Made by a program: the position numbers and the translations under genes
Notes under the pieces: generated by a model
Told to the model about the DNA's origin: nothing
Seen by the model: the letters and a program-made list of their open reading frames with translations, nothing else
Databases searched by the model: none
In this document: positions 8,362-16,766 of the stretch, one piece after another
How the letters are laid out: every line of letters begins with the position of its first letter
Position numbering within the stretch: position 1 is the first letter of the stretch
NCBI GenBank assembly: GCA_052400665.1
Contig: JBQTGK010000003.1
DNA: 64,000 bases
Direction: 5' to 3' (one strand)
Source: JBQTGK01 sp052400665
Lineage (GTDB): Bacteria > Bacteroidota > Bacteroidia > Bacteroidales > Marinifilaceae

Positions 8362-9663
8362 TTATTTTGCTTTGCGTTTTAGTTTTCTTATTGCCGATTC
8401 TATCGACTGGTCTGGTTCGATTGTGTTATGTGCTCCCCAGAAATTTTTATCTGCAAAATTATTTACTTCCTCAATTAATACCTGATTAGATTTAAATTTA
8501 TCAGCAGGTTTAAATTTTATAATCTCATCTTCTGTTCGGTCGGTGATAGCAATTTCGGCCATGGCTGAGTAGTTGGTATTAAATAATTTACGTTTCCAAT
8601 TACATTTAAAATTAATTTCTCCACGAGCATAATTAAAGTACCATTTACCATTATCTTCGTAATAGTTAACAAGATAATCGGCCGAGGTTGGGTTTACTTT
8701 TACTCCTATTGGTTTTCTTTTTATGAATAGGCTACTGGCTTCTTCAGGATCGGATAAATTAAGACTAAATTTTGCACTTGATAAGGCCAGGTTATCAGCT
8801 TCCACATAAAGCATTCCGTAGTATAATGGTATATCAATTTCCTTTTTTTGTTCAAATTCTATTACATAATGAATTTTTTCGTTTATTCTTGTAATGGAGT
8901 TAAGGCTAAAATTGTAGCTCTCTATAAAATCATCGGCGAATAAATTGTACGGATTTTTAATAACATCTAATAACAGAGCAGTAGTTGGGCCACCTTGCAA
9001 TTTAAATAGCAGGGTATCCATTTTTTTAACATCCTGACTTTTTCTACCTTTAAAAATTTGTACCTGATCTCTTCGTGCTTGTTTATATCCAGCTTTATGT
9101 ATGTTTACAACAGCTTCGGATATTGCAACATAAGTTCTGTTTTTTCGAATGGTTTCACGGTAAAAACCTTTCATCATATTTGGACTTGTAGAATAGTTTT
9201 CACCTACTTTTTTTAATATTCCTCGAACTAAAAGTTCAGGATCCAGAGGGTATATATTGATTTCCTCTAATGGTACAAAAGCAGATTCTAATGCTAAAAT
9301 ATTTTTTTTAGGTTTAAGAGTGCTAATTGGTACATTAAGATTTTTGTATCCAATATAACTTACCTCAATAGTATTTACCGGAAGTCCTTTTTCAATTTTC
9401 AATAAAAATTTGCCTTCGTTATTCGAAACTGTGGCAATATTTAGCCCTTTAACAGATATTGTAGCAAAAATTAATGGCTCTTTGCTCTTTTTATCTTGTA
9501 TTTTTCCTTTATAAACATTGTATTTTAAAGTGTCAATAACTTGTTGCACTTTGTTTTTTTCTTTTTTCTTTCTGATATTTCCTTCGGCTGCAAAACTGCA
9601 TGTTGATATAAGTAAAAATGCCGAAATCAGAATTGTTAGTTTGTATGTGAATTTTGTTTTCAT
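8362..9663 (-). CDS. CarboxypepD_reg-like envelope protein, paralogue of the sigma-linked protein
   Basis: A 433-residue exported protein with a signal peptide (LTILISAFLLISTCSFA, cleavage after SFA), a CarboxypepD_reg-like domain (YKGKIQDKKSKEPLIFATI to VSYIGYKNLNVPI, residues 50-115) and a C-terminal domain of about 300 residues shared with the 4998-6581 protein: FYRET, RDQVQIFKGRKSQDVKK, MDTLLFKLQGG, IHYVIEFEQKKEID. Unlike its paralogue it has no STN domain. It is not a TonB-dependent receptor, since there is no plug or barrel. It lies upstream of the ECF sigma gene and may be a target of it. The biochemical function is unknown. Confidence 0.7.
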   Translation of the reverse strand: MKTKFTYKLTILISAFLLISTCSFAAEGNIRKKKEKNKVQQVIDTLKYNVYKGKIQDKKSKEPLIFATISVKGLNIATVSNNEGKFLLKIEKGLPVNTIEVSYIGYKNLNVPISTLKPKKNILALESAFVPLEEINIYPLDPELLVRGILKKVGENYSTSPNMMKGFYRETIRKNRTYVAISEAVVNIHKAGYKQARRDQVQIFKGRKSQDVKKMDTLLFKLQGGPTTALLLDVIKNPYNLFADDFIESYNFSLNSITRINEKIHYVIEFEQKKEIDIPLYYGMLYVEADNLALSSAKFSLNLSDPEEASSLFIKRKPIGVKVNPTSADYLVNYYEDNGKWYFNYARGEINFKCNWKRKLFNTNYSAMAEIAITDRTEDEIIKFKPADKFKSNQVLIEEVNNFADKNFWGAHNTIEPDQSIESAIRKLKRKAK

Positions 9664-9918
9664 GGCAATATATTTTAGTTATTATTATAATTTTTATAAA
9701 ATAAGACTTGTAAAATTTCCACTTTCTATTCATAAGATGCTTAAAAATGAAAATACCCTATTCTATTTTTTCTTTTTTTTGAAAATTAATAATAATCTTA
9801 GCATAAGCTAATTAAAAATGAGCACTTTAAGTATTGTAAGAATATTTTTACTAGTTGATAAAAAGGATTATATTTATCGAATAAGATTTACTATTACACG
9901 ATAAATAAGATTAGCAGT

Positions 9919-10617
9919 ATGAAAGTTGATTTCTCTAAAGAAGATATGGTGCTTAAAGTTTATCCTACAATTGCAGGTTGTTTTCAGGAAGGCTGGCTTA
10001 TCTTAAAAAATAATTTTTCACTATTATTACTCGCGGTTTTTTTTGCAGCATTAATCGATATTCCAATGGGTTATGATCATATTTTCGATCAGAACGATGG
10101 AGCAATTTCTTTTGGGAATACATTTTTGGGATTATTTGGTTTTGCGTATTATATGCTTATTGTTACTCCTGTAAATTATGGTGTAGATTGGACTTTTTTG
10201 CAGGCAGCACGAAGAAATAAGCCACAGTTTGAGGAATTGCTTTTCGGATTCAGAAAATTTTTGCTCGTAGTTCTAAGTCATTTATTAGTAATAGGAATTG
10301 TAGGCTTAGGTTTTCTATTTTTTATTATTCCTGGTATTTATCTTGCCTGTAAATTAATATTTGTTCCTTATTTAGTTATGGATAAAAATGTAGACCCTTT
10401 ACAGGCTATTAAGCTTAGTTATTATCTTAGTAAAGGTTATTTCTGGACAATTTTTGGAATGGGAATTTTGTCTTTTCTAATTTTTATTCTCGGCCTAATT
10501 TGTATGATTGTAGGTGTTTTTGTTTCAATAATTTGGATTAGTTCATCATTTGCAGTTTTGTACAAAGCTTTGGAAGAGTTGCATTTCGAGAATGCGTGTC
10601 AATTGGCTTCCTTATAA
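9919..10617 (+). CDS. Multi-pass membrane protein of unknown function
   Basis: A 232-residue protein that I cannot name with certainty. It has a short N-terminal cytoplasmic tail and about six membrane helices, including LLLLAVFFAALIDI, FGFAYYMLIVTPVNYG, FLLVVLSHLLVIGIVGLGFLFFIIPGIYLACK and two more at the C-terminus. The segment with a long hydrophobic helix, a Pro-Gly kink (IIPGIYLACK) and then KLIFVPYLVMDKNVDPLQAIKLSY resembles DUF975/YciC-type and glycerophosphodiester-phosphodiesterase membrane domains, where the same arrangement ends in a conserved small-residue helix. It is a monocistronic gene convergent with nadA. Confidence 0.6.
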   Translation: MKVDFSKEDMVLKVYPTIAGCFQEGWLILKNNFSLLLLAVFFAALIDIPMGYDHIFDQNDGAISFGNTFLGLFGFAYYMLIVTPVNYGVDWTFLQAARRNKPQFEELLFGFRKFLLVVLSHLLVIGIVGLGFLFFIIPGIYLACKLIFVPYLVMDKNVDPLQAIKLSYYLSKGYFWTIFGMGILSFLIFILGLICMIVGVFVSIIWISSSFAVLYKALEELHFENACQLASL

Positions 10618-10629
10618 ATATTAAAATCT

Positions 10630-11556
10630 CTATAGTTTTAATTGTTTCGACATGTCGAGCATTCTAACAATAGGAGCTTTTGCATTTTCCATTATATTAT
10701 TGGGTAGAATAATTTCCGGCTGTTCGTTTTTAAGAGCCATATATATCTTTTCCATTGTGTTTAATTTCATGTAAGCACAATCGTTACAAGAGCAGGTTTC
10801 GTCGGCAGGAACAATTAAAAATTCTTTGTCTGGAGAATCTTTTTTCATTTGATGAAGTATTCCTGTTTCGGTAGCTACAATAAACTTTTTTGCATCGTTA
10901 TTTTTTGTAAAATTAAGCATGGCAGTTGTAGAACCTACAAAATCGGCAAGAATTAAAACCGGTTGAGCACATTCGGGATGAGCAATTAGTATAGCATCTG
11001 GGTTTTCAACTTTCATTTTCATGATTTTTTCTGATGAAAGAATATCATGAACTTCGCAAGTACCATCCCAAAGCACCATATTTCTACCCGTAACTTCGTT
11101 AATATATCGACCTAGGTTTTTATCAGGTGCAAAAATAATTTTCTGATCTTTGGGTAATGCTTCTACTAATTGTACTGCATTTCCAGAGGTACATATTAAG
11201 TCGGAGAGGGTTTTAATTTCTGCCGAACAATTAATATATGAAATCACCATGTGATCGGGATATTTAGCTTTAAATTTTGCAAAATCACTGGCTAGGCATG
11301 ATTCTGCCAAAGAACATCCTGCATCTAAATCAGGCAAAAGTACTTTAGTGTCTGGATTCAGTATTTTTGCAGTCTCTGCCATAAAATGAACTCCCGCAAA
11401 TAAAATAATATCTGCATCTATTTCAGTAGCTTTCTGAGCCAGAGCTAAGCTATCTCCTTTAAAATCTGCTATTTCCTGTATGTCGGGAGTTTGGTAATAA
11501 TGAGCTAATATAACAGCGTTTTTTTCTTTTGCCAGTTTAAGAACTTTATCTTTCAT
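10630..11556 (-). CDS. nadA: Quinolinate synthase A
   Basis: This 308-residue enzyme condenses iminoaspartate with dihydroxyacetone phosphate to quinolinate in NAD synthesis. It carries the three pseudo-repeat domains and the [4Fe-4S] ligands of the short (about 300 aa) form: Cys81 (GCSLAESC), Cys167 (WDGTCEVH) and one of Cys255/257/260 in CSCNDCAYMKLN. The substrate motif AHPECAQPV and ATETGILHQM are present. Its usual partners nadB and nadC are not adjacent, so the pathway is split in this genome. The gene converges on the membrane protein at 9919-10617. Confidence 0.93.
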   Translation of the reverse strand: MKDKVLKLAKEKNAVILAHYYQTPDIQEIADFKGDSLALAQKATEIDADIILFAGVHFMAETAKILNPDTKVLLPDLDAGCSLAESCLASDFAKFKAKYPDHMVISYINCSAEIKTLSDLICTSGNAVQLVEALPKDQKIIFAPDKNLGRYINEVTGRNMVLWDGTCEVHDILSSEKIMKMKVENPDAILIAHPECAQPVLILADFVGSTTAMLNFTKNNDAKKFIVATETGILHQMKKDSPDKEFLIVPADETCSCNDCAYMKLNTMEKIYMALKNEQPEIILPNNIMENAKAPIVRMLDMSKQLKL

Positions 11557-11742
11557 TTATTTGAATTTTGCTAAATATTTTAGATAAATACAGATGCAAA
11601 TATCCTTAAATTATCGAGAAATTCAAATTTACAAAACGGTTTTAAGAGAATAATATGAACTTGGTTTTTTCCTCCTATTAAATTTTTGTTAATTCTGATT
11701 TAAGTAGATACTTTTAAAATGGATTTAACATTTAATAAAAGA

Positions 11743-12496
11743 ATGAGTAAAGTATTGTTGGAAATATGTTGTTATATAGTGCAATCGGTAATAATAGCAG
11801 AAAAGGAGGGAGCCGATCGCATAGAATTCTGCACAGCTGCTTATGAGGGAGGAATTACTCCTTCGTATGTTGCAATATAATTTGCCAAAAGGTACTAAAA
11901 ATTCCATTAAATGTTATAACCAGGCCCAGAGGTTCTGATTTTTACTATTCCAATATTGAGTTTGAATGTATGAAACGGGATATTGAAATTTGTAAGAGTA
12001 TTGGTGTTGATGGAATTGTATCTGGCTTATTGTTGCTAGATGGTAGAATTGATATTGATAGAACAAAAGAACTGATTGAGCTTGCAAAGCCATTGAGTTT
12101 TACTTTTCACAGGGCATTGGGATGGTAGAAAATCATATTCTTGCTTTAGAATAATTAATAGAACTTGGAGCCGATCGCATTCTTACATCTGGAGGAATGC
12201 AAACTGCCAATGAAGGCGCTAATTTATTGAAGGACTTGGTAGAAATAGCAAAAGATAGAATTATTATCATGCCTGGTAGCGGAGTAAATCATTCTAATAT
12301 TCAGTCTTTATTAGATATAATGAAAGCAAAAGAGTTTCACTGTTCTGCAAAAAGTTTAGTGAATAGAAAAATGTCATATCACAATCCTAATATTAATATG
12401 GGAGGAGAGGAAAGTATTCCAGAATTTGAATATTACGAGGCCGATTCACAAAAAATTCGTAAGATTGTATCTATCCTAAAAGCCGAGGACCATTAA
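11743..12496 (+). pseudogene. cutC: CutC family protein, disrupted
   Basis: Conceptual translation gives a clear CutC barrel: MSKVLLEICCYIVQSVIIAE, GADRIEFCTAAYEGG, ITRPRGSDFYYSN, LLLLDGRIDIDRTKELIEL, TFHRA, LGADRILTSGGMQTANEG and a complete C-terminus through NMGGEESIPEFEYYE. The frame is broken by a stop after residue 45 (about 11878), a frameshift near 11880-11900, a stop and frameshift near 12122-12128, and a TAA at about 12151 where CutC proteins have Gln (CAA to TAA fits). CutC proteins are cytosolic TIM-barrel proteins once linked to copper homeostasis. The C-terminal third (12197-12496) is still open but lacks the N-terminal half of the barrel. Confidence 0.88.
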
Positions 12497-12511
12497 CTAA
12501 CAAATATACCT

Positions 12512-13576
12512 ATAAAGAAGTTACTTTTTCTTCTCTTTAGCCTTAGTATTCTCTTTGGCTGTAAAGATGCGCATTTTATTCAGGACGCGAATTATCGGTT
12601 TAAAGTTTCAAAACGTTTCGAGTATAGAACGGAATTTGCAAAAAAAACAGATCTCATTAGTTATTTGACGTATTCAAGTAGGATTTGGGTCTTAAAGAAA
12701 AGAGGCTATGCAATTTTTGTGTGCTTACATGCCACTGTGTGATTTAGCTGATTACGATGGTGAGTTTTTTTTAAGCAGGTGAGAGCTTCGTTTGCAGCGC
12801 GATAGACTTTTGCGTGGGGTGAAAAAGTGCCAGATGAATTGTTTCGCCATTTTGTGTTGCCTTATCGTGTAAACAACGAAAATTTAGATTCGGCAAGAAT
12901 TGTTTTTCTAAAAGAATTGAAACCTCGTTTGTAGGGAATGACAATGAAACAGGCAGCTTTAGAGGTTAATCATTGGTGTCATGAAAAGGTGAATTATATA
13001 CCTACCGATATTTGAACTAGTGGACCACTAAGCTTAGTACGAACATCGTGGAGACGATGTGGAGAGGTATCTACATTTACAGTTACGGTTCTGCGTGCTG
13101 TTGGAATCCCGGCCTGACAAGTATATACGCTAAGTTGGGCTCATAATGATGATAAGCATGTCTGGGTTGAGGTTTGGATCGATGGAAAATGGTTATATCT
13201 GGGAGCTTGCGAACCTGAACCAGATTTAAATATGGGTTGGTTTACTGAACCTACCCGACGTGCAATGTTAGTACATACCAAAGTATTTGGAGATTATCGG
13301 GGGAATAATGAAGTTGTGAAACGGTCGGAGAATTTTGCAGAAATTAATGTGGTTGAAAATTATGCCGATGTTAAAAAAATAGTTGTAAAAACGCTTGATG
13401 AAAATGGACAAGCAGTTGAAAATGCAAGTATTGATTTTGGTTTGTACAATTATGCAGAATTTTATCCAATTGCAAGTAAAAAAACGGATGAGAAAGGATT
13501 GGCTTTTCTTACAACAGGTTTAGGTCAATTATTGATATGGGCATTTGTTAAAATTATTAAGCAAATAAAAGATTAA
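12512..13576 (+). pseudogene. Transglutaminase-domain lipoprotein, disrupted and C-terminally truncated
   Basis: Minus the lesions this reads as a lipoprotein: signal peptide KKLLFLLFSLSILFGC with lipobox LFGC, then DELFRHFVLPYRVNNEN, MKQAALEVNHWCHEKV and the transglutaminase-like core RCGEVSTFTVTVLRAVGIPA with the catalytic Cys, followed by the His motif in HNDDKHVWVEVWIDGKW and GACEPEPDLNMGWF. The ATG is replaced by ATA at 12512, and there are frameshifts near 12700-12800 and stops near 12780, 12930, 13015 and 13118 (several fit C-to-T or G-to-A change). The frame ends early at 13576 just after a GLGQLLIWA motif, where homologues continue. Proteins of this layout are of unknown role. The open part after 13232 could still be translated as a fragment but would lack the active site. 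Confidence 0.85.
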
Positions 13577-13581
13577 GTAAA

Positions 13582-13622
13582 AAAAAACGTGCCACTTCTG
13601 AATTGAAGCGGCACGTTTTATA
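13582..13622 (-). terminator. Terminator of deoB
   Basis: Near-perfect 14-bp stem AAACGTGCCaCTTC/GAAGcGGCACGTTT with a 6-nt loop and T-runs on both strands, between the transglutaminase pseudogene and the convergent deoB. Confidence 0.85.
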
Positions 13623-13643
13623 TTTGATGAATTGAGTAAAATT

Positions 13644-14825
13644 TTAATTGTATAATTCTTTGGCAAAACTACCTTCTTTCTTATTTCCTAATAATAACTC
13701 TTCTACTGTAGCTGCAATATCGGTAAAAGAGGTTCTTGTTCCTATATTTACATTTTGTTTAATATTTTTGCCATAAACCATTATTGGTATATATTCGCGA
13801 GTATGATCGGTTCCTTTATATGTTGGATCGCAACCATGATCGGCAGTAAGGATTAAGATCTCATCATCATTTAAATTTTCCTGAATTTGAGGAAGATATT
13901 GATCAAACTCTTCCAAAGCAGCTTTGTATCCTTCTGGATTTCTGCGATGGCCGTAAACCATATCAAAATCGACCAAATTGGTAAAAATTAAACCTTTTGA
14001 GTCTTCTTTTAAGGCTGCAAGTGTTTTTTTAATTCCGTCAACATTATCTTTGTTAGTACCTCTAGAGTCGGTAATTCCTTGACCGGCAAAAATATCCTTA
14101 GTTTTGCCAACACCAATAACATCTAAACCATTTTTAGATAATCGATCTAAAACAGTAGGAGCAGGTGGTGTAACAGAATAATCGTGACGGTTGGCAGTAC
14201 GTGCAAAATTTCCTTCGCCGCTTCCTAAATAAGGGCGAGCAATTACACGTGCTACAGGTTCGTGTTGTGAGCAAATTTCTAAAGCAATTTCACATGCTTT
14301 GTATAGTTCTTCTAATGGAATTATTTCTTCGTGAGCAGCAATTTGAAACACAGGATCGGCTGATGTGTATACAATCCAATTGCCTGTTTTCATTTGTTCT
14401 TCGCCATATTCATCAAGAATAGCAGTTCCCGAAGCTGGTTTGTTAGCCATTACTTTTCTGCCTGTTCTTTCTTCGAACAAACGAATAGTTTCGTCTGAGA
14501 AACCATGTGTATAGGTAGGAAATGCTTTTTCTAGTTTTACCCCAGCAATTTCCCAATGACCAGTAGTTGTATCTTTACCTTTTGATGCTTCGGCAGCTTT
14601 ACCGTAAGCGCCATTGGCATTTGTAATAGGTGCAACACCTTCTATTTCGGTAATATTACCTAATCCTAGTTTTTGCATGTTTGGTAAATTCATACCCCCG
14701 CAATGTTTTGCGATATTTCCGAAGGTATTTGAGCCTACATCACCAAATTCTTCAGCATCAGGTAAATAACCAACACCTGCGCTATCTAATACTACAATTG
14801 TAGCACGTTTAATTTTTGGAATCAT
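13644..14825 (-). CDS. deoB: Phosphopentomutase
   Basis: This 393-residue enzyme interconverts (deoxy)ribose-1-phosphate and -5-phosphate in nucleoside salvage. It belongs to the alkaline-phosphatase-like superfamily: the metal-binding Asp in VVLDSAGVG (residue 13), the cap-domain stretch GKDTTTGHWE (phospho-Thr about residue 87) and the terminal metal motif LTADHGCDPTYKGTDHTREYIPI (about residues 325-350) are all present. Length equals the family's 390-400. A TATCTTTG -7 box is 62 bp upstream. It is not next to deoA, deoC or deoD here. Confidence 0.95.
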   Translation of the reverse strand: MIPKIKRATIVVLDSAGVGYLPDAEEFGDVGSNTFGNIAKHCGGMNLPNMQKLGLGNITEIEGVAPITNANGAYGKAAEASKGKDTTTGHWEIAGVKLEKAFPTYTHGFSDETIRLFEERTGRKVMANKPASGTAILDEYGEEQMKTGNWIVYTSADPVFQIAAHEEIIPLEELYKACEIALEICSQHEPVARVIARPYLGSGEGNFARTANRHDYSVTPPAPTVLDRLSKNGLDVIGVGKTKDIFAGQGITDSRGTNKDNVDGIKKTLAALKEDSKGLIFTNLVDFDMVYGHRRNPEGYKAALEEFDQYLPQIQENLNDDEILILTADHGCDPTYKGTDHTREYIPIMVYGKNIKQNVNIGTRTSFTDIAATVEELLLGNKKEGSFAKELYN

Positions 14826-14886
14826 AAAGTTGTGTTTTTTAATGTATTTTGAAAAATACAGATGATGGGTTGTCTAGGTAGTAGCA

Positions 14887-14894
14887 CAAAGATA
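14887..14894 (-). promoter_or_regulatory. -7 box of deoB
   Basis: The minus strand reads TATCTTTG, a full consensus match, about 62 bp upstream of the deoB ATG, giving a short leader. Confidence 0.5.
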
Positions 14895-14965
14895 GTAATC
14901 AATTAATAATTATCAATTAAAAATATTAATTGTATTGTTATTGCTTTTTTAAGTCTAAAAATAAT

Positions 14966-14989
14966 CCCCCAGGCGCGAACGCAAGGGGG
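14966..14989 (-). terminator. Terminator of the ABC-F gene
   Basis: CCCCC/GGGGG outer stem and GCG/CGC inner stem with a CGAA tetraloop, then ATTATTTTT on the minus strand, 25 bp past the stop of the ABC-F gene. Confidence 0.65.
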
Positions 14990-15014
14990 AGAAGATATTG
15001 AAGGTTTATATAGA

Positions 15015-16631
15015 CTAAAGTTTATACATTTTTTCGCGTTGTTCTTTAATTTTTTCGCTGTGAATGTATTCGTCGTAAGCCATTAATTTATCGATAATAC
15101 CGTTTGGAGTCAATTCGATAATTCGAGTACTTACAGTTTGAATGAACTCGTGGTCATGAGACGACATTAATACAGTACCACCAAAGTTTATTAGTGAGTT
15201 GTTGAACGATTGAATAGATTCCAGGTCCAAGTGGTTGGTAGGAGTGTCTAAAATCAAAAGATTTGCATCTTTCAACATCATTCGTGATACCATACAACGA
15301 ACTTTTTCGCCTCCGGATAATACGTTAGCTTTTTTGTATATATCCTCACCAGAGAAAAGCATTTTACCTAAATATCCACGAAGATAAACTTCACTGGTAT
15401 CGCTGGAATATTGTGCTAACCAATCGATAAGAGTAATTGGTTCTTGAAAGAAACTGCTGTTATCAAGAGGTAAATATGCAGGTGTAATGGTAACTCCCCA
15501 TTCATAAGATCCACTGTCTGCTTTATCTTCGCCATAAATAATGTCGAATAATGAAGTCATTGCTCGAGGATCTTTCGAAAGGAATATTACTTTTTCTCCT
15601 TTTTCGATGGTAAATTCTACGTCTTTAAAAAGAAGATCTCCATCGGCGCTTTTACTTAAGTCCATGCAAGAGAAAATCTTATCGCCAGCTTCACGTTCCT
15701 GTTGGAATATAATGCCTGGGTAACGACGAGTTGATGGTTGAATATCTTCAATATTCAACTTATCAATCATTTTTTTTCTGGATGTGGTTTGCTTAGATTT
15801 AGCAACATTGGCACTAAATCGAGCAATAAATTCCTGAAGTTCTTTTTTCTTTTCTTCGGCTTTTTTGTTTTGTTGAGCTTGTTGACGAGCAGCTAACTGA
15901 CTTGATTCGTACCAGAAAGTATAGTTACCTGAGAACATTTTAATTTTTCCAAAGTCGATATCAACAATATCAGTACAAACAGAATCGAGGAAGTGACGGT
16001 CGTGAGAAACAACAATTACAGTATTGTTAAAGTTGGATAAATAATTTTCCAACCACATTACAGTTTCAAGGTCAAGATCATTGGTAGGTTCATCCAGAAG
16101 TAGGTTGTCTGGATTACCAAACAATGCCTGAGCAAGTAAGACACGTACTTTTTCCTTACCACTTAAATCTTTCATTGATTTAAAGTGAATTGCTTCTTTA
16201 ATGCCTAAACCACTTAATAATTCGGCGGCATCACTTTCGGCATTCCAACCATCCATTTCGGCAAATTTCTCTTCCAATTCTGATGCTTTAATACCATCAG
16301 CTTCTGAAAAATCTGGCTTTGCATAGATTTCATTTTTTTCCTGCATAATTGCCCACAATTCTGCGTGACCCATTATTACGGTATCTAAAACAGTATGCTC
16401 ATCAAACTCGAAGTGATCCTGTTTTAAAACAGCCATACGCTCACCTGGTTCCATCATAACTTTACCAGTTGTTGAATCAAGATCTCCTGATAAAATTTTT
16501 AGGAATGTTGATTTACCAGCACCATTAGCACCAATAACACCATAACAGTTACCTGGGGTGAATTTAATATTTACATCCTGGAAAAGAGGTTTTTTTCCGA
16601 ATTGAATTGATAAGTTTGAAACCGATATCAT
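15015..16631 (-). CDS. ABC-F family ATPase, YbiT-like, with degenerate second ATPase site
   Basis: A 538-residue soluble protein with two ABC domains and no membrane part, as in ABC-F ribosome-associated factors. The first domain has a standard Walker A GANGAGKST, the signature LSGKEKVRVLLAQ and Walker B LLLDEPTNDLD. A basic linker with coiled-coil character (AARQQAQQNKKAEEKKKEL) joins to the second domain, which keeps LSGGEKVRCMVS but has no Walker A (IFLSKDPRAMTSLFDII in its place) and reads ILDTPTNHLD with Thr where the catalytic Glu belongs. It therefore probably has one working ATP site. ABC-F factors act on ribosomes or translation; the E-site role of YbiT itself is inferred from kinship. 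A TATTTTTG box at 16666-16673 is upstream. Confidence 0.9.
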   Translation of the reverse strand: MISVSNLSIQFGKKPLFQDVNIKFTPGNCYGVIGANGAGKSTFLKILSGDLDSTTGKVMMEPGERMAVLKQDHFEFDEHTVLDTVIMGHAELWAIMQEKNEIYAKPDFSEADGIKASELEEKFAEMDGWNAESDAAELLSGLGIKEAIHFKSMKDLSGKEKVRVLLAQALFGNPDNLLLDEPTNDLDLETVMWLENYLSNFNNTVIVVSHDRHFLDSVCTDIVDIDFGKIKMFSGNYTFWYESSQLAARQQAQQNKKAEEKKKELQEFIARFSANVAKSKQTTSRKKMIDKLNIEDIQPSTRRYPGIIFQQEREAGDKIFSCMDLSKSADGDLLFKDVEFTIEKGEKVIFLSKDPRAMTSLFDIIYGEDKADSGSYEWGVTITPAYLPLDNSSFFQEPITLIDWLAQYSSDTSEVYLRGYLGKMLFSGEDIYKKANVLSGGEKVRCMVSRMMLKDANLLILDTPTNHLDLESIQSFNNSLINFGGTVLMSSHDHEFIQTVSTRIIELTPNGIIDKLMAYDEYIHSEKIKEQREKMYKL

Positions 16632-16665
16632 ATAAGTTATCCTTTATTTGCTATTTTTCAGGGCG

Positions 16666-16673
16666 CAAAAATA
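16666..16673 (-). promoter_or_regulatory. -7 box of the ABC-F gene
   Basis: The minus strand reads TATTTTTG, 35 bp upstream of the ATG, matching TAnnTTTG. Confidence 0.5.
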
Positions 16674-16766
16674 GTAATTATTATCTAAAAAATAACAGAT
16701 TAATTGCTAAGTTTAAAAAAAGCTTTAAACTTATGGTAAAAGGATACTTCCTAATAAAAAGGAATA

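Noticed and set aside
12197..12496. Stand-alone 99-aa protein
   Set aside because: It is the intact C-terminal third of the CutC pseudogene and begins at an internal Met of the barrel.
13232..13576. Stand-alone 114-aa protein
   Set aside because: It is the open remnant of the disrupted transglutaminase-domain lipoprotein: its sequence continues the upstream, stop-containing frame.
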